Shown piece by piece: positions 1 through 10,400 of a DNA stretch of 64,000 nucleotides (positions are counted from its first letter, which is position 1; each line of letters starts with the position of its first letter). The stretch comes from Pholiota molesta. Its lineage: Eukaryota; Basidiomycota; Agaricomycetes; Agaricales; Strophariaceae. Where the stretch lies: positions 1 through 64,000 of the forward strand of contig JACGCK010000216.1 of NCBI GenBank assembly GCA_014925825.1. The letters run 5' to 3'. Under the pieces are notes generated by a model that saw only the letters and a program-made list of their open reading frames with translations, ran no database searches and was not told the origin of the DNA. The position numbers and the translations under genes were made by a program.

Positions 1-581
1 GGAGCTGCTTCGTTTTCGTCCACTGACGACGCTGCTGCGCGTCGTGCGCGGCCTGTGACGGGCGAGGCCGGAATCTTGAACCTAACGGCACCGTCGTCCT
101 TGCCCGCCGGCGCCGCGTTCTCCTGGTCGCCTGTCGCGCCGGCGTACACGACCTGCTCGGCCAGGGCTTGTACCTGTGCCTCGACGCCTCGAGCGTGTCC
201 AGGACCGTCTTGGCCCAGTCGGCTTTGTGATAGAGCTTGTGGATCGGTGCTTGAACGCGAACGCGAACTTCTTCGCGTCGGCGCGCGAGAAGTCCGCCAG
301 AGACGCGTCGGTCGGTCGGTGTCGCTTTCGCCGTCGCTCATGGTGATGTCTTCGGTGTTGGTGTCCTTTTGGGAGAGCACGGATGCCACCGCGTTTCGGC
401 TTCGACGCCGACGCATGCCGGCGTCGCCCTCGTCAAAGGTTTGCGAGAGCCTCTTCAGGATGGGGATAGAGTACGTCGACGCGTCTTTGTCGCCGGTCGT
501 GGAGCGCGAGCCGGCGGAAGTGAGGAGGGTGAAGAGCTCGGCGAGCTCTGCGTTAGTGTAGGGTGTAGTGGGTGTCGACAT
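1..581 (-). pseudogene. Partial gene cut by window edge, with apparent frame breaks; function unknown
   Basis: Read on the minus strand from an ATG at 581 (MSTPTTPYTNAELAEL), the sequence is open to the window edge, so the 3' end is missing. The start encodes a Ser/Thr-rich segment followed by ILKRLSQTFDEGDAG and an acidic SDGESDTD patch. The middle then makes protein-like sense only in other frames: DASLADFSRADAKKF, then IHKLYHKADWAKTVLDTLE, then back in the first frame AQVQALAEQVVYAG and ENAAPAGKDDGAVRF. Each of the three changes would be repaired by one extra base. The first lies in a tandem GACC/CGAC repeat near 305-320, where slippage is plausible. I do not recognise the family; the visible part looks like a short helical segment with a disordered tail. 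It may be an intact gene with sequence errors. Confidence 0.5.
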
Positions 582-717
582 AATAGAGGACGTGATAGGA
601 TAGAGTAGACCAGAGGACGTGGTTCAGGAATGTGGCTGGGATCAGCTGAGCTTTCTGGCCACCGGTCAGTAAAGAGGGGTGGACGGTTAACAAGCAATGT
701 AAAAATTCAAGTACAGC

Positions 718-726
718 CATATATAC
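718..726 (-). promoter_or_regulatory. Possible TATA box of the edge gene
   Basis: On the minus strand the sequence reads TATATATGG, about 140 bp upstream of the ATG at 581. Spacing and composition suit a fungal core promoter, but short AT-rich matches are common. Confidence 0.3.
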
Positions 727-987
727 TTTTTTCTACGACCGGTGGCACGTGATGTTGACTGGCCCAAAGCGTGCACGCGGAAATGTGGCCCGCGTCAAAA
801 CCTGAGCAAATTCACTTGTTCATTGTCCAAGATGGTTACATTCCAACAACAGACCCTTAAAAGTGATAAGGATGGACATTCTGAGGTTCGTCCACGTTCA
901 TTGATGATAGCTACGGGCAATTGTTTATCAAGTATGTATGCGCTTATCCAGGTCATCTATTTTTAATCAACATCCTCTGCAAGAACC
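727..987. other. Intergenic, no gene seen
   Basis: This is the gap between the edge gene's promoter and the 3' end of the broken F-box gene. Short ORFs here on both strands lack recognisable protein features. Confidence 0.5.
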
Positions 988-2431
988 TCACAATTTCCGA
1001 GACACCTTGATTTTCCCCAAGGCCCTTTCGAAGAACAGCGTCGTCTGCAATCCATGGCCTTCGCATGTGCAAGGCCTTCGCGCCGCGTTTTCGAGCTTCC
1101 TTCCACCTGGCAGATTGCCTCCGCTCTGAAGGACATCGCAAATTTTATTGACGCTCTTGTCGCCAGCTTCTGCGCAGGGCGTGCCAAAGCAGGAACTCCA
1201 GCCTACAGATTTCAGGGACTCCAAGTGATGCGCGAGGAATAGGCTTGCAATCAGCTCGCGCTGTTTCGTCACTTCTCGTATTTGAGGCACCAAGCGCAGT
1301 TGTATATGCTGTAGACAGTGTCAGGGTGGGCACCGTCGTCGATGTTAGCACCATGGCGGGTATGCAACTCGAGCATGTGAGAGGGCGATAGCAAGACGCC
1401 GAAGAAGATATGAGCGAGGTTTTTGAGAGGCTCCAAAGCACTTCCGAATGCATGCTTCGGGGGAAAGGAAAAGATAAAAAAACATTTGCCATTTCCGAAG
1501 AAAAGAAACTCACAGCGAGGTGAATAGCGTCGGGAACATGTCAGGAATAGGCGAGTGATTAATTCGTGAGAGGCTGTCTTCGTAGCAATTGGGGCAACAG
1601 TCCATGTCCAAGCCTTCGATCGAAGTACAGTGCAGATAGACGAGATTTGGAAGACCCTTCGCCACAAAGCTCAGTAGCTGTACGTCAATCCGAGGAAGCT
1701 GAGTCAGTTTCAGCATAGTCAGATTTAGCACCGTATTGTGCGTAGTAGCCAAGCTGGTGAAGAGTTGAGTTATACAAGCGCGCTGGAGAACCAAGCCAGA
1801 ATGCGAGAAGTCAACCCGAAGCTCTTCGAGTTGATCTAAGTTTTGGAAGCACTTGATGTTAGGAGGAATGAGGAACGACGGAGCGCTAAGAAACCTGAAT
1901 ATATGCGCAAAATTAAAATTGTACCGCCATGCTAAGTATGTCAAAATGCAATGGTGATAACACGGAAGTCTGACCTGACCCAGCGATATCCGCCAATCCA
2001 TCCTTTGTTCCGAAACTGAGTATCGAGCAGAGCCAAAAACTTGAGTAGGCTCGTAGAATCTTCCGTAGTACTGAACACGAGAACGTGAAAGAATTCGCGC
2101 AGTGCCAAATATCGAATGTCTGTAGAGACCAGAGAAAGAGGAGAAAGAACTGCATGAATGCTGATTTTTGGGAGCCCAAGTAAGCGCTCTCTCCCATCGA
2201 AGGCGCCAATACGATGGCAGCATATTGTTTGATTATCGCCTCGATTATTTCCATTGGTACTCTGGGTTCTGGGTGAGCGAAAAAGCTAGTTTTGGAAGAG
2301 GTATCTATAGAAGGTCGCAGCCGAAGACGATAGCCACCGGCACTACCATAGCGTCGAATAGGCTGCAGATTGAATTTGTCCGGAGAAGCTGGCCGACTGG
2401 GCGGTAGAGATTCTGTCCTAGTCAGACTCAT
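988..2431 (-). pseudogene. F-box/LRR-like protein gene, apparently frame-broken
   Basis: The minus-strand ATG at 2431 begins a disordered N-terminus (MSLTRTESLPPSRPASPDKF), then an F-box start, VPMEIIEAIIKQ. The F-box core, LSPLSLVSTDIRYLALREFF, sits in another frame just downstream (break between about 2212 and 2150). A GT-AG intron of about 80 bp then joins to FLSAPSFLIPPNIKCFQNLD and an LRR-like region with Cys pairs (CCPNC). After an intron near 1445-1502 the frame slips again to HAFGSALEPLKNLAHIFFG. A third slip near 1270 moves from NCAWCLKYEK to VTKQRELIASLFLAHHLESL. F-box proteins act as substrate adaptors of SCF ubiquitin ligases. As read the gene cannot make the full protein. All three breaks are fixed by adding one base, so sequence error is a real alternative. 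Confidence 0.65.
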
Positions 2432-3021
2432 AGTGCGGTTGTAGGGCTGAGAAAAAAATGGGAGCAAGTTAAATGGGAGCGTGTTAGTAGAAAGAATTTT
2501 TAAGAAGCAGCGAAAAAGCACGAGCAGAAGGTGGACGAAGGAAAGGAAAGCGTTGAGCGCTGAGCGTTCAACGCGACCTTCTTTGTGAATCATGTGATTA
2601 TCTTTTGGACACTCTTGAATATATGCGCTTCAAGTTCAATTATATAGACGTTCTCACTGTTAGTTACTAGTTAGCCCACCGGAAATCGAGCTCCTTTTTT
2701 CTTGACGTTAGACTCAGACTGGATGAAGATTAATGAGCAAACTTTTTACGGGACACCTTTTCAAGGTGCATTGATTCCGCTGGAGTCTCTGAGGATATGC
2801 GAAGTAATTAATTGAAAACATAATAAAGTATAACGTAGGAGTAAGGAAAATGTATGGCACAGTATGCATGCCGGATATCAATATCGTAATGTGATGTGCT
2901 TACTGATTATATTGCGGTAAGTAAAGTTTGAAGTCTAATCGAAGCACTGCAGGGGTCATTAAAATACAAGTGATGTTCGTGTCGGGAATAGCAATTATTG
3001 CCTCTCCAATAGTTTATCATC
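2432..3021. other. Intergenic, AT-rich, no gene seen
   Basis: This 590-bp gap separates the broken F-box gene's 5' end from the 3' end of the RTC4-like gene. No ORF with protein-like character is visible; it should hold the F-box promoter and the RTC4-like 3' UTR. Confidence 0.5.
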
Positions 3022-6000
3022 CTAATAGGATGGAGAACCCTGACTATCCAAGAGCCAGCCAAAGTCTAAGCTGTCGGTTTTCTTGAGTTTGACCTTGCCC
3101 CCTCGGTCAGAATCACTGGTAAGGACGTCGAAAGGTTTCTCGGCGGTCCCGTGTCGAGCTAATCTCGAGGATTTCCTACCAGGAATCGTGCTCTGCCTGA
3201 TATGATCAGATATAACACAAAAAGCAAAGGAATAAAGACATACGCAACCGCTGGTACCTGCGGTCCACTCTGGGACTGCTGAGCCAACTTTCTTATCCTC
3301 GATCGCTCCAGAGGAGGCAACACCATCTCTTTCGCAAGTTTAGGCATGTCTTGATCTTCTTCGTCAATATCCATAGCAGACGACTGTCGTTGAACGGTGG
3401 GACGCCGCTGTACCGGTGTTTCATGCGTCACAAATTCCACATCCCCATCGCTATCTGCATCCGCATCGGCAGTACTCTTGCGAAGAGTTTTACTCCGTTG
3501 CTTCTCGGAAAATCTCGATGTCGACCGCGACTTGCTGCGTATCCGCGTTCCTCTACCCACCACACCCTTCATACTGGCGTCGCTATCAGAATGGAGGTGC
3601 ATATCGGCTACACCATTGCTTGCAGCGCGAGTTTGGTGCCTCAGATCCCGCGTTTCGCTCGCAGACGGCGAGCGCATCCTCTCCACCGAACTTGCGCGCT
3701 GTCGAGGCTCACGATCGCTGCCATAGATATCAGAGTCCGTTCCATCCGAAACGTCAGTACCTATCGTGGTGCGAGCGCTTCGGCTTGGAGATCTGGATCG
3801 CGGAATTAATGCTTGGTCTTCGTCAAAGGTCGTAGAAGCAGCAATGTTCATGCTGCTCGCACCCTTCACAGGTCGCGGGCGAGGCCGTGGTCGTGGCGGT
3901 TGCAGTTGCGACGTAGGAGGATCGCTGAATTGCAAAGTCTGCGACGATCCAGGAATCGGATCTGCGTCTTTCGCCTTCCGCTTCGCCTTGCTGCGTTTCT
4001 CTTTCTCCTTTCCCTCGCGTTTCCTTTCCTTCTCTTCTTCGTCCTTTCTCGCCTCTTCCTCGCGTTCGGCCTCTTCCTCCCTTTCAGCCTCTTCCTCGAT
4101 CTCTTTCCGCCGCTTTCGTGCCCGCTCCATGACGATCAAATCACCCGCATCAACTTTATCCTGGTCATTTCTCTTCTTTTTTCCATCCCACTCTCCGCCA
4201 TCCTCAGGAAACATAGCTACGCCATATGCTGAACTGTCTCTCAGGATCGTCAGGGCCTCTTGGATGCCTTCGTCTCCGGTCAACTTCTTGTCTTCCATTA
4301 TCAGGCGAAGTGCGACTTCTGGCACCAGAATACGCTGCACGAACTCATTCGCCGTCAGAGGCGAAATGGGAGCCGGATCAATCTCGTCAAGGGGAAATAA
4401 GTTGTACAATGTTTGATGGATAATAACAGATCCAATTTCGCCATAACTGGAACCGATGTTATTAAAAGTTGGCAAAAGAGATAGAAAAATAGATGGACGT
4501 ACTATCCCGGCTGCGCCTTCTCGAAAGTGGCGAACTGCCCTCGAACGCCCGACACAGCGCGCAGACCCTTCTGTTTCACCTCCTCCATAATCTCCATCCA
4601 GAAAATACTGCCCGCTTTCCGCGTCGCCTTGTTACTCGCATACACGACATCCCAATCATTGGGGTCCTGTTCCTGTGCCGACTCATCATCCGCCGCAGGA
4701 TCCTCGATGAGGGCCTTCAGGAGCCCCTTCATCTTGATGATGCGTGCTCCGACGCGGTTCCACTCGATCGTCTTCGGCCAGCCTTTCCGTTCGGCTTCTG
4801 GAAGGATCTGCGACTCGAATCGATGTCGTTGGCACGCTGCGATGAATGCGGCCAGAGGCGCTCTCAAACCGAGAGGATTGGAAGGTCTAGGATCGCGCTG
4901 CGATTTCTTCTTCGTGGTCGCGAGCATCTTCAAAAGGAGAGGAGATGGGGTCGAAGGGAGAGGGGTATCGCAGTATGGACAGAGAGTAGTTGGATCGACG
5001 TGGGGCGCAATAGATACTGTGAAAAAAGATAAGATAATGAGAAATAATGGAATGCACGCCACAAAACCAGAAAAGCTTACTCGAATCGCCTTCATCTTCG
5101 AAGGGATGTGATGACGGTGACATGAGCAATCTGAAAGTGGCATAGGGTTAGCAAAATTAGTTCAATGCGCCAAGATACATAAACCAATAGAAAAGGTGAC
5201 GTACAGCTCGCGTGCTTTCCTCGATTTCTTGGACGTATGCTCGTCGTCACTCCCATCTTCCGATAGCCTTTTCCTAGGTCTCACTGGCGAGCTGGAATCG
5301 ATACTTTGCAACATCTGCGTATTCATAGGGAATTCCTCGAGCTTCTTCTGTCGCTTGGATCCCTTCCGTTTCTTCTTCTTTTCACTTTCAGACTCGGATG
5401 CGCTATTGGCCTTCGTGTCATCGTCGAAGGTAGGCGATACCGCCCTGCCCTTTCCTTTGTCCTGCTTTCGAGCGAGTTGGGGTTTCATTGAATTAGTTTT
5501 TACGGAGGGCTCTGACTTCTTTGGTGGAGACAAGTTTGGGAAAGGGGCTGGGATTCGAGAGGTGGAAGGCGGCGGTTTCGCAACTTTTCCAGACGCTTTT
5601 GAGCTTCCAGCGAGGGGCGACAGCGTTGCTCCTGGAAAGTCAGCCGCAGTCCGACGGGGCGGTGGGGGTAGCGTGGGTGACGGGACGGGGAAAGGGTTTG
5701 GGATCTTCTTTTTCTTCATAATTCGCCCCCTCGACGAATCCGCAGAGCCGGAACGGGACCGAGAGCTCGAGGTGGATCGTGAGCTGGACCGCGAGCGCGA
5801 GCGCCCTCGCAGGCCAGTGAGTGGCTTTCTCTTTGGATTTACTCTGATTGGCGATTCTGCCGATTTGCGGGGTTTCACTTGGGCGCTGAGGGGCCCATAC
5901 GGCGACACCTTGGTTTGGGATGAACCCGGCGGCTTCGCAGCGTTGGGCCCTCCTCGGGGGCGTGGCTTGGAACGGTTCATGAGCGACGTGATGGGATTAT

Positions 6001-6895
6001 CATTGCGCGCCGGTCTCCTCGTCGGTTCGATTTGTCGGGGTGGTGACGGTGGTGGTGAAGCGGGCCGTTTCGTCTTCGTGCCCCTCCCAGGCGGTGGAAT
6101 GGCGGTCGGGGTATCATGCTCATCGTCATCCGACACAAGAATTGAAGCCGACCCCTGGAGATGTTTTCTCTCTATCGAAGAAGGTTTCAACCAGGCAGGG
6201 CTCAACGATCGTCGACCTTCGTCTATGTTCTCGTCACCCAATGTGGCTCGAGGCTTAGGTGTCGCTAGAGATGATTCGTCCTGTGTCAATGCGTCCTTCG
6301 GCTTCTTCTTGAATTTCAAAGTCTTGTACACCGCCGAATTCGACTCCAATTTCTGTATCATGGGCGCCTCGACCCTGCGACTCCCCATGCCGAGAGTTTT
6401 GCGTTGCATGGGTGGTAACTTCCGTCGTGCAGGGACCTTAGAGGTGCTTGGATCATCGACATCATAGTCTCCTTGGGAAGAGAGGAAGTCAATTTCGTCC
6501 TCAGAGTCGCTCGAATCCGAGTCGAGTACGATGTCTGGTTTCTTCTTGGAAGTCGTAGTACTTCGCGTAACAGCATCCCGCTTGTCTTTGGCAGAGCTCT
6601 TTCCCGACTGACTCCCCATACCCATAATTGAATTCGAGGAGGAAGGAATACTGTTTTTCGTCATAGAGGGTTTAAACTTGGAAGTCTGTGCCCGCTCTTG
6701 AGCTTGACTCGACGTCGGCGTCTTGGCGCCAGTCGCGTTTTTCTTCGACGGTCCAGCGCCGAACGAGGTACCCAGGTTCTCAAATGCGCGTGAGTTGCCT
6801 CCAGGAGCCACTGGTCGCGTGGGGAGGCGGAATTTCGTGGACGTCTCCAGTGTCTCTTTGTTACGGGACAGCTCGCTCAGCATCCTCTCCGCCAT
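3022..6895 (-). CDS. RTC4-domain protein, large disordered nuclear-type protein
   Basis: Five exons on the minus strand: 5205-6895, 5081-5130, 4503-5016, 3244-4446 and 3022-3196, total 3,633 bp, 1,210 aa. The introns are GT-AG and 47-74 bp. Residues 1-565 are disordered, with Ser/Arg runs (SRSRSSSRSTSSSRSRSG), Pro stretches and acidic patches (DSDSSDSEDEID). The RTC4 domain (named for yeast Restriction of Telomere Capping 4) starts at LCPYCDTPLP, continues through RHRFESQILPEAERKGWP and IEWNRV, and ends after the splice-joined PGYYGEIGSVIIHQTLYNLF. It is followed by a charged Glu/Lys/Arg coiled-coil-like stretch and a second disordered tail ending in LDFGWLLDSQGSPSY. The last intron uses a GTATGT donor; without splicing a hydrophobic tail would be read instead. 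The molecular role is unknown. The domain call is firm, the exact C-terminus less so. Confidence 0.85.
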
Positions 6896-7492
6896 TGCGC
6901 CTCATTAAGTGCAAACTAGAAATATCAATAGCGTCAGATGTTTTCATGGGTGCCACGACGGAGAGCGAGATGGCATACAGGCTGTCCGAGAAGGTTGGTG
7001 GATTGGAGAGAGTTTCAGTTGCCGACAAGTTGCCGAACAAATATGTTGGCATGGTGCGTGACCGTGGCGCGCGTGTTGCCGTGACTGTCGCGTCAAGCTG
7101 TGACAAGCCACCAACTGCATTTCATTGGGCAAAACAAAGGGAAGGTGGAAAATCCAGCCGCTGTTCCAGCTGAATGATAAAGACGAAGGTATAAAAAAAA
7201 ACAAGATTACTGGTTACTTTTCAGAGCGTGCTCAGTGCTCAAAAATTAACGCCGACTGGCGGCAAAGTCGTGTGGGAGTGTTCATTATATACTATATACT
7301 ACTAGGGATACTATTGGGCGCGTGTAGAAGATGTCTATGGAGGCATACATGCAGAGACGGACGGATGCCTGTGCGTGGTGGGGGCGTGGGACGATGGACA
7401 ATGGCGGTGGCACTGGGATAAGATTAAGCAAGATCAAATGGCGTGCAGCGAGCTCCTCGACGATGGTATGCGGGTTTGCAGAACGAGCTGGT
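6896..7492. other. Intergenic, no gene seen
   Basis: This holds the promoter of the RTC4-like gene (reading left) and the 3' flank of the mitochondrial carrier. Short ORFs are present on both strands but show no family features. Confidence 0.5.
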
Positions 7493-8756
7493 CTAATCAG
7501 ATCGAATGGCGGCCTCTACAAAACAACGAAGAGAGATATCCGTCAGTATTCCTCCACCGACAGATAGTGAGAAAAGACTTACTGAAGAATTCATACGACA
7601 GCCAGCACAGAGCCGAGCTCGGCATAGTAGTCATTACACGCGGTGTCAAACCACGCCCAAACCCACGAAATCCATCGCGCGCCCAAATGACCTTGAAAGC
7701 GTCGAACATGCCCCGCACCTTGCGGATATCCTCTTCCTTTGACACGCCGCGGGTCTGCAGCATGGTTTTTGCCACGTCCAGTGGCGTCGTTACGGCAGCG
7801 GCGACGGCGCCCGCCAGACCTCCAGCGACAATGTGTGTCTGTGGCGAGTATTCGTTCCTCGGGTTCGCGAACCGCTTGAGGAAGTCATATACGGTATATT
7901 GAATGGCGTTAAATGGGATTGCGATCGCAAGAGTGGTGGGGTAGGATACGTAGAAAGCGCCAATGCCTTCTGCGCGGTACACAGTTGTCGCGCAACTGAG
8001 GAACGATCGGAATTGGGATTGATGGACCTGCATCCGTTGCTTAATCACTTCACGAATAGGAAAAAGGCGAGCGAAACGTCAGCTTGATCGTGTACCCGTA
8101 AAACTGAAATTATGCACCATCGAAGGGATTCATGAAAGCATCAGCCGCTATTGTTGCAGACCCTCCTGCTAGCGCTAGGAGATGTATAGAATTGAGTGAA
8201 TGTTGGTTACAGACAGTATGACACTGAACAACTTACCCATCGCAAACCATTGGTTCCCAGCCTCGTTACCTCCAGCAAGCTCTCTTACAGCCTCCAGCGT
8301 TCCGAAATGCAACGCATGCGCCGGACCAGCACCAAGGATAACGGACGAGACACCTCGCCAGAGCGCTCGAGTTCCTTCAGTTGTTGATATTCTAGTGAAT
8401 GCATTGCCGACGCCAGTGTAGATGCCCGCAGGTGACGCTGTAAAAACTTGCATTCGGGTCTGCATGCAGTAAGCATTTGGCGGAAGTGTAGAGAAGCACA
8501 TCGACAGACCTTGATACTGTCTATAGGGAACATTACAGCGTGCTCGGAGATGCCAGCCTACGAGGAAATTGCTCAGGAATCTATATTTTTTCATGGCCTC
8601 GTGGAATCGTTCTTACCAGGGCTCCAGCCAACATGTGCACCTAAAGAGACACCAAACGCGTTCAATCCCTTTTTAATTACTTTCAAGCGCTGTGACACGT
8701 ACTCCCAATCCCGCATTTTGAGGCAAACCCTCATAATCAATCTCGAGCTCCGCCAT
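7493..8756 (-). CDS. MRS4: Mitochondrial iron carrier, mitoferrin (Mrs3/Mrs4 type)
   Basis: Seven exons on the minus strand: 8703-8756, 8617-8640, 8510-8557, 8237-8459, 8118-8174, 7583-8047 and 7493-7515, total 894 bp, 297 aa, the usual length for a mitochondrial carrier. The three carrier signatures are visible after splicing: MFPIDSIKTRMQ, MNPFDVIKQRMQ and TTPLDVAKTMLQTRG, each at the end of an odd-numbered helix. The N-terminus (LDYEGLP-like, then VHMLAGALAGISEHAVMFP) and the C-terminus (SYEFFKAAIRSD) match Mrs3/Mrs4. This carrier moves Fe2+ across the inner mitochondrial membrane for heme and Fe-S cluster synthesis. Six GT-AG introns of 50-70 bp, two flanking a 24-bp micro-exon, all keep phase. 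No defect was seen. Confidence 0.95.
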
Positions 8757-9730
8757 TAGTGGTCGTTGTGGGAATAGGTGGATGAAAAAACCGTTTCCGT
8801 TATCTGGCTTAGGCGTACTCCGGGTGGCTCGCTCGCAGAAAGAGCGAGGAGGAGAAGAGAGAGAAGAGGAGATGGCGGGGGAGGTGGAAGCTTGGGAGGC
8901 CGAGATATGTTTAGGACTCTGGGAGGCGTTTGGTGAGCCAAACGTGACCGGCTTCAAAGTCCGTCCCAGATTTGGTCCCATCCTCCCGGCAATTACAACG
9001 GCCCAACTATTCTTTGACACGCCAATCGCACTCTTTGTCTTCCTACCAATCAACCTACCGAGCCAGTGAGAAACACCGAAACATCCACCTTAAAATAACA
9101 GTCCTGACAGGGACTCGACGCTATTAAAAGCTTCACTCGGTCTGACTACCAAACAGAACTGGTGCAGAAAACCACCCAGCTAGGCAGCAAAAACAAATCC
9201 GTTTGAACTTTGAACTCCTTGCTTAGTCGACGACAGGCGCCCATTTCTGCTTGACTTCTGCTCAGCGTTTCATTCCCCTTGGCGGTGCGGGTTCATCGGC
9301 CGCAGTCTAATTGGCTGCTCGGACGCCGTGCCACGGTGCCAGGTCTCACTTCTCACCGAGCACCATTCCATGAGGTCGTCGTGCAACCAACTCTTGTGAT
9401 AGGGTCTCTGTTCGCTCTGTTCGGGTTTTCAGATTTCATTCTCGCGATTCCTAGTACGGCGCTGGCCATTGCGAAAGCGGTAAAATCTTGTTGGAGCTCT
9501 TGAACTGCTGCGTTATGGTTTTTGACATCTCTCTTCGGGAATCGGTCTTCAATGGGCTTGCTTCGATGCCACTGTCGGCCGCAGCAACGAAAAATGAATG
9601 TCCAGGACTACTTACGGCATCCCTTACTGAAGACGCTTCGATCTGTTCCCCGGAAAGGCTTTGTGAAGCGGGATATGCTGAAAGCGACGACCGTCCATGC
9701 CCTATCAGCCAATAGTCAGGCGCGCGAGCA
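8757..9730. other. Intergenic, no gene seen
   Basis: This holds the mitoferrin promoter and unassigned sequence up to the tandem repeat. An ORF at 8782-9069 lies in the mitoferrin 5' flank and has no recognisable features. The motif CGGCCGCAGTC, present in each repeat unit downstream, also occurs once near 9298. Confidence 0.45.
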
Positions 9731-10181
9731 CTTCGGCCGCAGTCGGTTTGATCTGGGACGTACATCTTATCTGATATCCATCTCAACTCCTCATGGACTG
9801 CCCAGCTATTAGCATACTGGCATATCTCCAAAGGTTAATGCAATAAGTCACGCAACGCCCACTAGGCATAATCCGTCTTGGACCGTCGCAAAGCTATGGT
9901 CCATCTATTAATGTCCAGAATTCTAGTCACAAGCAACTATCTGCTGATCCTCACACTCGGCCGCAGTCGGTTTGATCTTGAGACGTACATCTTATCTGAT
10001 ATCCATCTCAAATGGACTGCCCTGCCCGGTCTTTCGCATACTGGCATATCTTCAAAGGTTAACAATCAATATAAGTCACGCAACGCTCACTAGGCATAAT
10101 CCGTCTTGAGCGTCGCAAAGCCATGGTCCATCTATTAATGTCCAAAATTCCAGTCACAAGCAACTATCTGCTGATCCTCAC
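9731..10181. repeat. Two-copy tandem repeat, unit about 225 bp
   Basis: Copy 1 (about 9731-9954) and copy 2 (about 9955-10181) both begin with TCGGCCGCAGTCGGTTTGAT and end with CTATCTGCTGATCCTCAC. They share long stretches such as ACGTACATCTTATCTGATAT, with scattered substitutions and a few small indels. There is no long ORF in the unit. It ends about 220 bp upstream of the hydrolase gene at 10401. Confidence 0.9.
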
Positions 10182-10337
10182 TTTTTCTCAGCGGATATGA
10201 TCATTCACGCCTCTGTCAGATATGTGAGAACTCCAAGCACATGGCTGACTTGAGAACATCCTACGGTTGACTGTGGTCGTTGACACTAATAGCTGAGTCT
10301 TTTAGTCTGTTTTCTCCCTGGCATGATGCTCTAGGAG

Positions 10338-10346
10338 TATATATAA
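10338..10346 (+). promoter_or_regulatory. Likely TATA box of the hydrolase gene
   Basis: The sequence TATATATAAT lies about 60 bp upstream of the ATG at 10401, a suitable core-promoter position. Confidence 0.45.
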
Positions 10347-10400
10347 TCCTCGACGTGAGATACCCATTATCTTCTTCCTCTCAGAGTTAGTACCTGGTCG

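Noticed and set aside
5196..6467. 423-codon plus-strand ORF
   Set aside because: It lies antisense to the first exon of the RTC4-like gene, whose splice joins and domain order are clear.
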